A stretch of DNA of 46,147 nucleotides. Origin: Erysipelotrichales bacterium (GTDB lineage: Bacteria > Bacillota_I > Bacilli_A > Erysipelotrichales > Erysipelotrichaceae). The translations under genes were made by a program, and so were the position numbers. Shown here in pieces: positions 8,916 to 18,900 of the stretch; within the stretch, counting starts at the first letter, position 1, and each line of letters starts with the position of its first letter. Below the pieces are notes generated by a model, which was given only the letters and a program-made list of their open reading frames with translations, was not told where the DNA came from and ran no database searches. The stretch spans positions 1 through 46,147 of the forward strand of contig JAFXJJ010000083.1 in the NCBI GenBank assembly GCA_017532345.1, written 5' to 3'.

Positions 8916-9845
8916 ATGTCAGTTGTTTCAATGAAGAAATTATTAGAAGCTGGTTCTCATTTCGGTCATCAAACACGTCGTTGGGATCCAAAAATGCGTC
9001 CATACATCTACGCAGCTCGTAATGGTGTATATATCATCGACCTTGAAAAGACTCAAGCTAAATTAGATGAAGCTTATGTTGCAATGAAAGAAATTGCTGA
9101 AAAGGGCGGTAAAGTATTATTCGTTGGTACTAAAAAACAAGCTCAAGTTGTTGTAATGGAAGAAGCTTTACGTACAGGTTCTTTCTTCATCAACCAAAGA
9201 TGGTTAGGTGGTACTTTAACAAACTTCCGTACTATCCAAAAACGTATCAAACGTTTAATTGAAATTGAACAAATGGAAGAAACTGGTTTAATGGAAAAAT
9301 ATCCTAAGAAAGAACAAGCTCAACTTCGTAAAGAAGCTGCTCGTTTAGAAAACTTCTTAGGTGGTATCAAAGAAATGAAGAAGCTTCCAAATGCTATCTT
9401 CGTAGTTGATCCAAAAGTTGAACACAATGCAGTTGCAGAAGCTAAGAAATTAGGTATTCCAGTATTCGGTATCGTTGATACTAACTGTAATCCAGAAGAA
9501 GTTGATTACGCTATCCCTGCAAATGATGATGCATTACGTTCAGTAAAATTAATTGTTACTTTAATGGCTGATGCTATTATGGAAGCAAAAGGTGGTTTAT
9601 TAAGCGTTGCTTACACTAAAGATGAAGATGAAAAAGAAGTAACTATGGCTGATGTTATCGCTAATGTTGAAGAAACTGCAGCTGAAAATGAACGTCGTCG
9701 TCGTGCTCGTGCTGAAGAACGTCGTGCTCGTTATAACAATAATGAACGTCGTGGAAACTTCAAAGATCGTCGTCCAGCAAAGGAAGCTGAAGCTACAACT
9801 GAAGCTCCTAAGGCTGAAGAAACTGCTACAGAAAGCGCTGAATAA
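8916..9845 (+). CDS. rpsB: 30S ribosomal protein S2
   Basis: S2 binds the 30S head-body junction. The 309-residue product has the typical [19 protein letters not shown] start, [11 protein letters not shown], the FVGTKKQAQ and [13 protein letters not shown] motifs, and [22 protein letters not shown]2 is usually about 230-260 residues. Here a tail of roughly 60 residues, rich in Arg and then in Ala/Glu, follows position 245. GAGG precedes the ATG. Codon use is that of a highly expressed gene. It forms a unit with tsf, 17 bases downstream. Confidence 0.97.
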   Translation: MSVVSMKKLLEAGSHFGHQTRRWDPKMRPYIYAARNGVYIIDLEKTQAKLDEAYVAMKEIAEKGGKVLFVGTKKQAQVVVMEEALRTGSFFINQRWLGGTLTNFRTIQKRIKRLIEIEQMEETGLMEKYPKKEQAQLRKEAARLENFLGGIKEMKKLPNAIFVVDPKVEHNAVAEAKKLGIPVFGIVDTNCNPEEVDYAIPANDDALRSVKLIVTLMADAIMEAKGGLLSVAYTKDEDEKEVTMADVIANVEETAAENERRRRARAEERRARYNNNERRGNFKDRRPAKEAEATTEAPKAEETATESAE

Positions 9846-9862
9846 TCGGAGGAAATTTAACA

Positions 9863-10750
9863 ATGGCACAAATTACTGCAAGTTTAGTTAAAGAATTACG
9901 TGAAAAAAGCGGTGCAGGTATGATGGACTGCAAAAAAGCCCTTGAAGCATGTGAAGGTGATATCTCTGCAGCTATGGACTGGCTAAGAGAAAAAGGTATC
10001 GCTAAAGCTGCTAAGAAAGCTGACCGTATCGCTGCTGAAGGTTTAACTCGTATCGTAGTTGATGGTAACACAGCTGCTATGTTCGAAGTTAACAGTGAAA
10101 CTGACTTCGTTGCTAAGAACCAACAATTCTTAGATTTATTAAGTGAAATCGGTTCAATCTTATTAGCTACTAAACCAGCTACATTAGAAGCTGCTATGGC
10201 TAGTAGCAATGGTGGAGAAACTATTGAAACATTATTAGTTAATGCTACTGCTACAATCGGTGAAAAGATTAGCTTCCGTCGTTTTGAAATCTTCAATAAA
10301 GAAGATGGACAAAGCTTCGGTGCTTATATGCACATGGGTGGAAAGATTAGCTGTGTAACAGTTCTTTCTGCTGACAATGCTGAAGTTGCTAAGGATGTTG
10401 CTATGCATGCAGCAGCTATGGCTCCTCAATTCATTAACCGTTCATATGTTCCTGAAGAATTCATTTCTCATGAACGTGGTATTCAAGTTGAATTAGCTAA
10501 GAATGATCCATCTTTAGCTAACAAACCTGAAAAAGTTTTTACAGGTATTATTGAAGGTCGTATCAGCAAGATGTTAAAAGAAATCTGCTTAGAAGATCAA
10601 CCATTCTTCAAGAATCCTGATGTAACTGTTGGACAATATGTAAAGAATGCTAATGCTAGCATCTTAACATGTGTTCGTTATGCAGTAGGTGAAGGTATCG
10701 AAAAACGTCAAGATAACTTTGCTGAAGAAGTAATGAGTCAAGTTCGTTAA
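9863..10750 (+). CDS. tsf: Translation elongation factor Ts
   Basis: EF-Ts exchanges GDP for GTP on EF-Tu. The 295-residue product has the N-terminal UBA-like helix bundle with LVKELREKSGAGMMDCKKAL, the TDFVAKN motif that contacts EF-Tu (SETDFVAKNQQF), and the dimerization core beyond residue 140. GGAGG precedes the ATG. It is paired with rpsB as in nearly all bacteria. Confidence 0.97.
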   Translation: MAQITASLVKELREKSGAGMMDCKKALEACEGDISAAMDWLREKGIAKAAKKADRIAAEGLTRIVVDGNTAAMFEVNSETDFVAKNQQFLDLLSEIGSILLATKPATLEAAMASSNGGETIETLLVNATATIGEKISFRRFEIFNKEDGQSFGAYMHMGGKISCVTVLSADNAEVAKDVAMHAAAMAPQFINRSYVPEEFISHERGIQVELAKNDPSLANKPEKVFTGIIEGRISKMLKEICLEDQPFFKNPDVTVGQYVKNANASILTCVRYAVGEGIEKRQDNFAEEVMSQVR

Positions 10751-10756
10751 AATTAA

Positions 10757-10785
10757 AGGACACATTTTCATGTGTCCTCTTTTTG
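10757..10785 (+). terminator. Terminator or attenuator between tsf and pyrH
   Basis: AGGACACAT (10757-10765) pairs with ATGTGTCCT (10770-10778) around TTTC, followed by CTTTTT. Only 21 bases separate it from pyrH and no -10 box is evident there, so pyrH-frr probably depend on read-through from rpsB-tsf. This would lower their expression relative to the two upstream genes. Confidence 0.8.
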
Positions 10786-10806
10786 AAATAGGAAGGTGAG
10801 ATCCAT

Positions 10807-11523
10807 ATGTATAAAAGAGTGTTACTTAAGTTAAGCGGTGAAGCGTTAGCTGGTGGTCAAGGTAAAGGCTTTGATCCTGAAACTTTAAAAACATTAGCCA
10901 ATGAATTAAAGACTGTTGCAGAATCAGGTGTTGAACTTGCGATAGTTGTTGGCGGAGGAAACTTTGTTCGTGGTAAATTACTAGAAGATATCGGTATTGA
11001 ACGTTCTCAAGGTGATTATATGGGAATGTTAGCTACTGTTATGAATGCATTAGCTGTTCAAAGTTCTTTAGAACAAGTTGGTGTACCTACTAGAGTACAA
11101 AGTGCTATCGAAATGAATAAAGTAGCTGAACCTTTTGTTGTTAGAAAAGCTAGACGTCATTTAGAAAAAGGAAGAGTAGTTATATTTGCTGCTGGAATTG
11201 GTTCGCCATATTTCTCAACAGATACTACTGCTGCTCTTCGTGCTTCAGAAATTGGAGCAGATGTTATCCTTATGTCTAAGAATGGTGTTGATGGAGTTTA
11301 TGATGCTGATCCAAAAAAGGTTGAAAATGCTAAAAAATATGATAAACTTACTTATATGGATCTAATCCGTAACAATTTACAAGTTATGGATCAAACTGCA
11401 GCAACTTTATGTATGCAAAACGGCATTGATTTAGTTGTTTTCAACATGAATGAAGCTGGAAATATTTTACGAGCAGTCAATGGAGAAAACATTGGAACTG
11501 TAATTACTAAGGAGGAAAAATAA
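10807..11523 (+). CDS. pyrH: UMP kinase
   Basis: PyrH phosphorylates UMP to UDP in pyrimidine nucleotide synthesis and belongs to the amino-acid kinase family, as a cytoplasmic hexamer. The 238-residue product contains [37 protein letters not shown], the [20 protein letters not shown] nucleotide-binding region and [24 protein letters not shown] precedes the ATG. It lies between tsf and frr as in most bacteria. Confidence 0.97.
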   Translation: MYKRVLLKLSGEALAGGQGKGFDPETLKTLANELKTVAESGVELAIVVGGGNFVRGKLLEDIGIERSQGDYMGMLATVMNALAVQSSLEQVGVPTRVQSAIEMNKVAEPFVVRKARRHLEKGRVVIFAAGIGSPYFSTDTTAALRASEIGADVILMSKNGVDGVYDADPKKVENAKKYDKLTYMDLIRNNLQVMDQTAATLCMQNGIDLVVFNMNEAGNILRAVNGENIGTVITKEEK

Positions 11524-11525
11524 TT

Positions 11526-12071
11526 ATGCAAACAATTTTAAATTCAGTAAAAGAAAGAATGGATAAAGCTATTGTTAGCTATGAAGAAGAATTAAAACAT
11601 GTTCGTACAGGACGTGCTACAGCTGCTTTATTAGATGGTATTGAAGTAGATTACTATGGAAGTGCTACTCCAGTTAATCAAGTAGCTAGTATTTCTGTTT
11701 CAGAAGGTAAGACATTAGTTATTAAACCATTTGATCGTTCTTTATTAAAAGAATTAGAAGCTGCTATCAACAAAGCAGATTTAGGAATTGCTCCTCAAAA
11801 TGATGGAACAGTAATTCGTTTAACTGTACCTAGCTTAACTGAAGAACGTCGTAAAGAAATGACTAAAGTAGTAGCTAAGAAAGGTGAAGAAGCAAAAGTT
11901 GCTATCCGTAATATTAGACGTGATGGTAATGATGCTGTAAAGAAAAATAAAGAATTACCTGAAGATGTACAAAAAGATGGTCAAGAAAAAATTCAAAAAT
12001 TAACTGACGATTATATTAAGAAAATTGATGTAATCGGTGCTGAAAAAGATAAGGAAATTATGAGCATCTAA
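11526..12071 (+). CDS. frr: Ribosome recycling factor
   Basis: RRF splits post-termination ribosomes together with EF-G. The 181-residue product is close to the family's ~185 residues and has the conserved HVRTGRATAALLDGI, VDYYGSATPVNQVASISV, the PSLTEERRKEM segment and VAIRNIRRDGND. AAGGAGG precedes the start and the gap to pyrH is two bases. It ends the rpsB-tsf-pyrH-frr cluster. Confidence 0.97.
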   Translation: MQTILNSVKERMDKAIVSYEEELKHVRTGRATAALLDGIEVDYYGSATPVNQVASISVSEGKTLVIKPFDRSLLKELEAAINKADLGIAPQNDGTVIRLTVPSLTEERRKEMTKVVAKKGEEAKVAIRNIRRDGNDAVKKNKELPEDVQKDGQEKIQKLTDDYIKKIDVIGAEKDKEIMSI

Positions 12072-12081
12072 TTATTTTCCT

Positions 12082-12112
12082 AAAAAGTGAACTTAGGTTC
12101 ACTTTTTTATTT
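12082..12112 (+). terminator. Terminator after frr
   Basis: AAAAAGTGAAC pairs with GTTCACTTTTTT around a TTAG loop, followed by a T-rich run. Confidence 0.9.
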
Positions 12113-12143
12113 TATTAATTAAATTTCTATTATTATAAATATA

Positions 12144-12170
12144 CTGTTTATGCCTATAATATGGTATAAT
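12144..12170 (+). promoter_or_regulatory. Promoter of uppS-cdsA-dxr-rseP
   Basis: ATGG followed by TATAAT at 12165-12170 is an extended -10 box. CTGTTT at 12144-12149 is a weak -35 with short spacing. This is the only clear promoter before the four overlapping or closely spaced genes. Confidence 0.65.
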
Positions 12171-12202
12171 AATAAGGTATTATAAAAAGGAGCTGATTAT
12201 TT

Positions 12203-12892
12203 ATGACTAATCAGATTAAAAATGTTGCTGTGATTATGGATGGTAATGGTAGATGGGCTAAGAAAAAAGGTTTACCAAGAACTGCCGGTCACTTACAAGG
12301 TACAAAGAACATTCGAAATATTACTATTGCTGCGAATGATTTAGGTATCAAGAGTCTTACTTTATATGCGTTTTCAACAGAAAACTGGAAACGTGAACAA
12401 AGTGAAGTTGAATATATTATGAAACTACCTGCACAATTTTTAGATGATTATTTGGAAGAATTAATTGAAAATAATGTTGTTATTAAGTTAATAGGTGAAC
12501 GTGATAGACTGCCTGAATATACTAGAAAACCAATTGAAGAGGCTGAAGCTAGAACAGCTCATAATAATGGGATTATTTTGAATCTTTGTTTAAATTATGG
12601 TGGTCAACGTGAAATTGTGTTGGCAGTAAAACAAATGATTGCTGATGGGGTTAAAGAAGAGGAAGTAACAGAGGATTTATTTGCTAGTTATTTAATGGCT
12701 GCTAATTGTAATCCAATTGATTTATTAATTCGTACAAGTGGTGAACAACGTATTTCAAATTTCTTACTTTGGCAAATTGCATACAGTGAATTGTATTTCA
12801 CAGATAAATTATGGCCAGATTTTACTGCTGAAGATTTTAAAGAAGCTATTTTAAATTTTGATAAGAGAGAAAGAAGATTTGGAGGTAGATAG
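12203..12892 (+). CDS. uppS: Undecaprenyl diphosphate synthase (cis-prenyltransferase)
   Basis: UppS extends farnesyl diphosphate with isopentenyl diphosphate to the C55 lipid carrier of wall synthesis. The 229-residue product carries the catalytic Asp13 in VIMDGNGRWAKKKG, then GHLQGTKNIR, LTLYAFSTENWKR, LNYGGQREI and the C-terminal DLLIRTSGEQRISNFLLWQ with AYSELYF, which binds the homoallylic substrate. It is slightly shorter than many homologues (about 245). AGGAG precedes the ATG. The stop is two bases before the cdsA start. Confidence 0.96.
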   Translation: MTNQIKNVAVIMDGNGRWAKKKGLPRTAGHLQGTKNIRNITIAANDLGIKSLTLYAFSTENWKREQSEVEYIMKLPAQFLDDYLEELIENNVVIKLIGERDRLPEYTRKPIEEAEARTAHNNGIILNLCLNYGGQREIVLAVKQMIADGVKEEEVTEDLFASYLMAANCNPIDLLIRTSGEQRISNFLLWQIAYSELYFTDKLWPDFTAEDFKEAILNFDKRERRFGGR

Positions 12893-12893
12893 T

Positions 12894-13661
12894 ATGCTTA
12901 CAAGAGCTATTACAGCAATTTTACTTATAGCATTGTTTCTTCCATTGTTTATAATTGGCGGTAATACTGTATATATTATGGTTATTGGTGTTGGCTTATT
13001 GATTCTTTATGAAATTACTTCATTAAGAGCTAAAGAGATTCCAGTTTGGCTTAGAGTTCTATTAATTATAGGTTATTTAGCTGCTGGATTTATGGATCTT
13101 CAATACTTAGCAGTTATGTGCTTTTTGATGTCTTTCTTATTGATGATTTTTGCTATTTGGAATGAGAATATCAAACTTGAAGATGTTTTTATGTTATCTT
13201 ATGTTTGTAGCTTTATTGCTTTTGTTGCTCATGCCTTTTTAGTTGTTGGGCTTACTCATAACATGTATATGTTAATTATCTCTGCTATTACTTATGGTAA
13301 TGATACTGGTGCTTATTTTGCTGGATATTTCTTAGGTAAACATAAATTCAATGAAAGAGTATCACCCAAAAAGACTTGGGAAGGCTCTATTGGTGGCTTT
13401 ATCGCAAGTATATTATTTGCAGTGCTAATGTGGTATATTTTCCCTGAATTACTAGGATCTATGTCTAATGCTTTAATTATTGGTGTTGTGCTTGGTGTTG
13501 CTGGGCAAATGGGGGACTTAATGTTCTCACTTATTAAGCGTCACTACAATATCAAAGATTATGGTAGTTTTTTACCTGGACATGGTGGTGCTTTAGATAG
13601 AGTTGATAGTTTATTAATTAATTTTGCTTTATTCTTTATTCTTATGGAGATTTTACTATGA
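12894..13661 (+). CDS. cdsA: Phosphatidate cytidylyltransferase
   Basis: CdsA makes CDP-diacylglycerol from phosphatidic acid and CTP in the membrane, the branch point of phospholipid synthesis. ATG 12894 follows GGAGG by a standard distance; a longer reading from 12858 lies inside uppS and is rejected. The 255-residue product has about seven hydrophobic segments. It carries the C-terminal CDP-alcohol synthase signature: SPKKTWEGSIGG, then GDLMFSLIKRHYNIKDYG and PGHGGALDRVDS. The stop overlaps the dxr start by four bases. Confidence 0.95.
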   Translation: MLTRAITAILLIALFLPLFIIGGNTVYIMVIGVGLLILYEITSLRAKEIPVWLRVLLIIGYLAAGFMDLQYLAVMCFLMSFLLMIFAIWNENIKLEDVFMLSYVCSFIAFVAHAFLVVGLTHNMYMLIISAITYGNDTGAYFAGYFLGKHKFNERVSPKKTWEGSIGGFIASILFAVLMWYIFPELLGSMSNALIIGVVLGVAGQMGDLMFSLIKRHYNIKDYGSFLPGHGGALDRVDSLLINFALFFILMEILL

Positions 13662-14806
13662 AAAAGTTAGTATTAGTAGGTGGTAGTGGTTCAATTGGTG
13701 AACAAGTAATTGATATTGTTAGAGCTAATCCTAATGAGTTTGAATTAATTGGGATGGCTGTAGGTACTCGCATTGATAGTTTGATTAAAGCTGCTAATGA
13801 GTTTAAAATTCCTAACATTTGTGTACAACGTGAAGAAGATGTTGTAACAGTAAAGAATGCTGTTCCCAATGCGACAGTATATTTTGGTAATGAAGGTTTG
13901 AATACACTTGCGAGAATCAAATGTGATTTATTTGTTAATGCACTTGTAGGATTTGTGGGGATGGAACCTACTATTAATGCGATTGAATGCGGTAATGATA
14001 TTGCTTTAGCTAATAAGGAAACGTTAGTTGTCGCTGGTGAACTTGTTGAGAGAAAACTAAATGAACATAACGTTAAGCTGTATCCTATAGATAGTGAACA
14101 TAGTGCTATTTTCCAATGTTTACAAGGTAACAAGATGGATGATGTAAATTCGTTAATTGTTACTGCTAGTGGAGGCTCATTTAGAGATAAATCACGTGAA
14201 GAATTAAAAGGTGTTACTAAGGCAGATGCATTAAGACATCCAAATTGGAGTATGGGAAATAAAATCACTATTGATAGTGCTACAATGATGAATAAGGGAT
14301 TTGAAGTTATTGAAGCACATTACTTATTTAAGTTGCCTTATGATAAAATTCGTGTTATTCTGCATAGACAATCAATTATTCATTCTATGGTAGAATACAA
14401 GGATCATTCAATAATCGCTCAATTAGGAGTATCTGATATGCGTATTCCAATTCAATATGCATTAACGTATCCTAATCGTATTGACATGAAATACGACAAT
14501 CAATTAGATTTTATGAAGTATTCTAACTTAACATTTGAAGAATTAAGTTTTGAAAGATATCCTTTATTAAAATTAGCTTATGAAGTGGGGGAAGCAAAAG
14601 GAATCTTACCTTGTGTTATGAATGCTGCTAATGAGATTGCAGTTGGTGCATTCTTAAGTGAGAAAATTGGCTTTTTAGATGTTGAAAGAATTGTAATTGA
14701 AACTGTGCATCATTTTGAAAATAGAGAGTATAATTCTATTGATGATTTAAGGAATTATGATAATAAAGCTAGAAATTACGCTTTAGAACTAATAGAAAGG
14801 TGTTAA
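13658..14806 (+). CDS. dxr: 1-deoxy-D-xylulose 5-phosphate reductoisomerase
   Basis: Dxr converts DXP to MEP with NADPH, the committed step of the non-mevalonate isoprenoid pathway. It is the target of fosmidomycin. The 382-residue product starts with LVLVGGSGSIGEQVIDIV (NADPH-binding). It has ALANKETLVVAGELV and the metal-site region LYPIDSEHSAIFQCL, then TASGGSFRD, ATMMNKGFEVIEAH and the C-terminal ANEIAVGAFL. Its place beside uppS fits supply of isoprenoid units for the C55 carrier, so this organism uses the MEP pathway. Confidence 0.97.
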   Translation: MKKLVLVGGSGSIGEQVIDIVRANPNEFELIGMAVGTRIDSLIKAANEFKIPNICVQREEDVVTVKNAVPNATVYFGNEGLNTLARIKCDLFVNALVGFVGMEPTINAIECGNDIALANKETLVVAGELVERKLNEHNVKLYPIDSEHSAIFQCLQGNKMDDVNSLIVTASGGSFRDKSREELKGVTKADALRHPNWSMGNKITIDSATMMNKGFEVIEAHYLFKLPYDKIRVILHRQSIIHSMVEYKDHSIIAQLGVSDMRIPIQYALTYPNRIDMKYDNQLDFMKYSNLTFEELSFERYPLLKLAYEVGEAKGILPCVMNAANEIAVGAFLSEKIGFLDVERIVIETVHHFENREYNSIDDLRNYDNKARNYALELIERC

Positions 14807-14808
14807 TA

Positions 14809-15861
14809 ATGGGAATTATTTATTTTGTAGTATTATTAGGTGTAATAATAACTGTGCATGAATGTGGACACTTTATTGCCGCTAAATCATTTAATGTATA
14901 TGTACCTGAGTTCTCGATCGGTATGGGACCTCAACTATTTCAAAAGGTTAAGGGTGAAACGAAATATTCGCTACGATTATTGCCTATAGGTGGATATGTT
15001 GCAATGGCTGGTGAAGAAGGTGTAGAGGGATTTGAGAACATTCCTTATGAACGTACGATTAAGGGATTACATCCATTAAAACAATTAGTTGTAATGCTTG
15101 CTGGAGTATTTATGAATATGGTGTTAGCGTTGTTAATCTTCTTTATCGTTTATGCTAATATAGGACAAGTATCTAAGCCTGAGCCTATTTTCAACGAAAT
15201 TATGGTAGGATCAGTAGCGGAAGAAGCAGGTATTAAAAGTGGTGATAGATTAATTAAAGCAACTTTTGTTGATGGGTCTTCAATTAAAGTAAATTCTTAT
15301 ATTGATTATATGAATGCAGCGAGCTTTTATGGAGAAGACGATCCAATAACTTTCACAATCTTACGTAACAATGTTGAATATGAAGTAACTTTAACTAAAG
15401 ATTATGTAGAAGGTCAAGAAGGGAAAGTGTTTGGATTTGTATTCCAAAATTCTTTTGAAGAAATAACATTGCTTGAATGTATTCCTTATGCATTCAAAGA
15501 ACTAAAAGATACTATTTCAACTTTAATCTTATCGTTATCAAAACTTATTCGAGGTAGAGGATTAGAAAATCTTTCAGGACCTGTTGGAATATATGAGGTT
15601 GCTAATGAACAAGCATCACTAGGATTCTTAAATTACATTTATTTAATTGGTATTTTAAGTGTTAATGTTGGTGTGATGAATTTATTACCTTTACCAATGT
15701 TAGATGGCGGACAATCAATTATCACAATAGGTGAGATGATTGTTGGTAAGAAATTAGATAATAGAATAAGATCTGTTTTAATACTTGGTAGTATGGCGTT
15801 ATTAGTATTATTAATGTTATTTGTTACTTATCAAGATATAATTCGTTTATTGGCAAGATAG
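14809..15861 (+). CDS. rseP: Site-2 intramembrane metalloprotease RseP (RasP)
   Basis: RseP-type proteases cleave anti-sigma factors and remnant signal peptides within the membrane. ATG 14809 (after AAAGG) is preferred to the in-frame GTG at 14800; the product has 350 residues. The zinc motif HECGH (17-21) lies in the first membrane helix. A PDZ domain covers about 120-220, and NLLPLPMLDGGQ supplies the third metal ligand in a later helix. The last helix is near the C-terminus. Bacillus has proS between this gene and polC; here there is none. Confidence 0.94.
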   Translation: MGIIYFVVLLGVIITVHECGHFIAAKSFNVYVPEFSIGMGPQLFQKVKGETKYSLRLLPIGGYVAMAGEEGVEGFENIPYERTIKGLHPLKQLVVMLAGVFMNMVLALLIFFIVYANIGQVSKPEPIFNEIMVGSVAEEAGIKSGDRLIKATFVDGSSIKVNSYIDYMNAASFYGEDDPITFTILRNNVEYEVTLTKDYVEGQEGKVFGFVFQNSFEEITLLECIPYAFKELKDTISTLILSLSKLIRGRGLENLSGPVGIYEVANEQASLGFLNYIYLIGILSVNVGVMNLLPLPMLDGGQSIITIGEMIVGKKLDNRIRSVLILGSMALLVLLMLFVTYQDIIRLLAR

Positions 15862-15886
15862 CTTAACATATGTTAAGCTATTTTAA
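15859..15886 (+). terminator. Palindromic terminator at the rseP stop
   Basis: A perfect 22-base palindrome (15859-15880, TAGCTTAACAT and its complement) begins in the rseP stop codon and is followed by TTTTAATTTA. The T-run is modest, so it is a fair rather than strong terminator. A palindrome of this kind could also be a protein-binding site. Confidence 0.6.
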
Positions 15887-15893
15887 TTTATTA

Positions 15894-15922
15894 TTTAAAC
15901 TAAGATGATTTTATAGTATAAT
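15894..15922 (+). promoter_or_regulatory. Promoter of polC
   Basis: TTTAAA (15894-15899), a 17-base spacer and TATAAT (15917-15922). Confidence 0.65.
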
Positions 15923-15950
15923 TAATAGGCAGTAAGGTAGGTGTTTCTAT

Positions 15951-18900
15951 ATGAATTATGATGCTTTGATTGAAGCGTTACAATTAAAAAAGTATAGTAA
16001 ATTAATTAGTGAAAGCACAATAACAAGTGTAAAACTAAGAAAAAAGAATAAAACTATTAATGTTTTTTTATGTGTTGATCAAACATGGCCTTATGCTGTT
16101 TATAAGGACTTTAAGGAAGCTTTTGAATCTTTTACTGGATATGAATGTAAACTTCAATTCATGGTTAATAATGTTCATTGTACTGCAGGTGATGTTACTA
16201 GTTTTGTTCAAAACTATATAGAAAAACATCCAAAGTGTAATATTTTTACGAAAACTCTACCTATTATTGAAGATGAAAAAATCATTTGTAAGTTTAATTC
16301 TGAATATATAAATGCTGCATATGGTTGTCAAAATGAAATTAGTAAGTTCTTGTGTGAGGTTGGAATCACATATCCTTTAGTAGTGAAAGAAAATGCAATT
16401 TCGATTACTAATGATGATGTAACTATATCTGTTGAAAGACCAATCGAACGTCGCTCTAATAATCAAACTAATTCATTTGGTTATATGCAAATGAAAAAGC
16501 CTGAAAGTTATACATATCGAAAACTTGTAGATGTAAAGGGAGAGGAACAAGCTATTCAAATTAGAGGTAAGGTCTTTAGTATTGAAGAGAGTGAAAATAA
16601 AAAGCGTGGTACTATCATCATGTCTTATTATGTAACTGATTATACTGATTCTATTATTGTAAAATGTTTTGAGGGTAAAACATTTGATAAGGAAATGTTG
16701 AAGTCTATTAAGATTAATGATGAAGTAATTATTAATGGTAGTACAAAAGATGATCCATTTGCACGTGAATTAGTATTAATGGCTGATGAAATAATAAAGA
16801 AGACATTATTTGAAAAACGTGAGGATACTGCAGAAGAAAAACGTATTGAATTACATGCGCATACAAAAATGAGTGAAATGGATGCTGTATGCGATACTGC
16901 TGAACTTATTAAGCTTGCTCATAAATATGGACATAGGGGTATTGCGATTACTGACCATATGAATGTTCAAGGTTATCCAGCAGCACAAAATGCTTGGAAA
17001 GCTATATCTAAAGAAAATCCTGATTTTAAAGTAATATATGGCATTGAAATGAATATGATTGATCCAGTATTAGATATTGTGGTTAATCCTGATGAGCGTT
17101 TAATTAAAGATGCTGAGTACTGCGTATTCGACTTAGAAACGACAGGGCTAAGTGCTAGATATGATGAGATTATTGAATTTGGTGCGGTTATTATGAAGGA
17201 AGGTCAAGTTATTGATCGTATTGATTTCTTCATTGAGCCTGATCAAGAAATTCCTGCATTTATTCAAGAAAAAACAAATATTACTAATAAAGATGTTAAA
17301 GGTGCTATTAAGATAGCTGATGCACTTCCTAGAATTTTAAAAATTATGGAAGGAAGAGTTTTAGTTGCGCATAATGCGAAGTTTGACGTTGGTTTTATGA
17401 ATGCTAAACTTGCTGAAAATGGATATCCTGAGTTAACTAATCCAGTTATTGATACATTAGACTTAGCTCGAGCTATGCTTGAAAAACGTAGAAGTTATAG
17501 ATTAGGACATATTTGTAGTCATTATAAGATTGATTATGATGAAGAAGTTGCACATAGAGCTGATTATGATGCTGATGTATTGTCACAAGTGTTCTATTTA
17601 ATGATGATTGAATTGCGTAAGAATAATGTAGATACACTTATTGATATGCAAAACTATCAAGATGAGAATTCATTTAAGAAGGTAATGAAGAAACATGTAA
17701 CATTATTAGTTAAGAATAAGCAAGGTTTAAAAGATTTATTTAAACTTGTTTCACTATCAAATGTTACTTACTTATTAACGAGTGGTAATGGTGAAGAAAG
17801 TAGTGCTGAGCCTCGTATTCCAAGAGAAAAGATTAATGAGTTAAGAGCGAATTTATTAGTTGGTTCTTCATGTCAAAATGGTGAGATTTTTGAAATGGCT
17901 TTAAACAAAACTAAAAAGGAATTACAAGAAGCTATGAAATTCTATGATTATATAGAGATTCAACCATTAGAGTGTTATTCCAATTTAGTGGTAGGGCATA
18001 GTGTAAGAGATAAAGAACGTCTACAAGAGGTTGTTGTTAACTTAATTGAAGCAGCTAAAGAAATGGGAAAATTAATTGTTGCTACTGGTGATGTTCATTA
18101 CATTAATCCTGAAGATAAAATGTTTAGAGATGTATACGTAAGTGCTAAGGGGATTGGCGGTACTAGACATCCACTATATTTCTACAACAAGGAGTTACGT
18201 TGGAATAATCCAAATCCTGATCAACACTTTAGAACAACAAATGAAATGCTTGAATGTTTTAGTTTCTTACCAGAAGCTGAAGCTAAAGAATATGTAATTG
18301 ATAATCCAAATAAGATTTTTGACCAAATTGAAGTAGTGAAACCTATGCATGATGATTTATATCCACCTAATATTGATGGAGATAAAGAAAAACTTCGTGA
18401 AATCTGTTATGAGAATGCTTATAAGCAATATGGTAATCCTTTACCAGCTATTGTAGAAGAACGTTTAGAACGTGAATTAAAGAGTATTATTGGTAATGGA
18501 TATGCGGTTATTTATTATGTTGCTCACTTATTAGTAAAGAAATCGAATGATGATGGATATATTGTAGGTAGTCGAGGTAGTGTTGGATCTTCTTTTGTTG
18601 CGACAATGTCTAATATTACGGAGGTTAATCCATTAGCCCCTCACTATTATTGCCCTCATTGTCAACATAGTGAATGGTTCACAGATGGCTCTGTTGCTAG
18701 TGGATATGATTTACCTAACAAGGATTGTCCTAAGTGTGGGCATCCGATGAAAGGTGATGGGCAGGATATCCCATTTGAAACATTCTTAGGATTCAAGGGT
18801 GATAAAGTACCAGATATTGACTTAAACTTCTCTGGTGAATATCAAGAACATGCGCATGCGTATACTAAAGTAATATTCGGTGAAGATAATGTGTTACGTG

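Noticed and set aside
8828-9022. 64-codon + strand frame in the rpsB leader
   Set aside because: It overlaps the rpsB start in another frame and matches the structured leader; no ribosome-binding site or conserved motif.
9600-9891. Overlapping open frames on both strands opposite the end of rpsB, repetitive in Phe/Ser/Thr
   Set aside because: They come from the GAA- and CGT-rich codon repeats of the S2 tail, have no ribosome-binding site and no recognisable domain.
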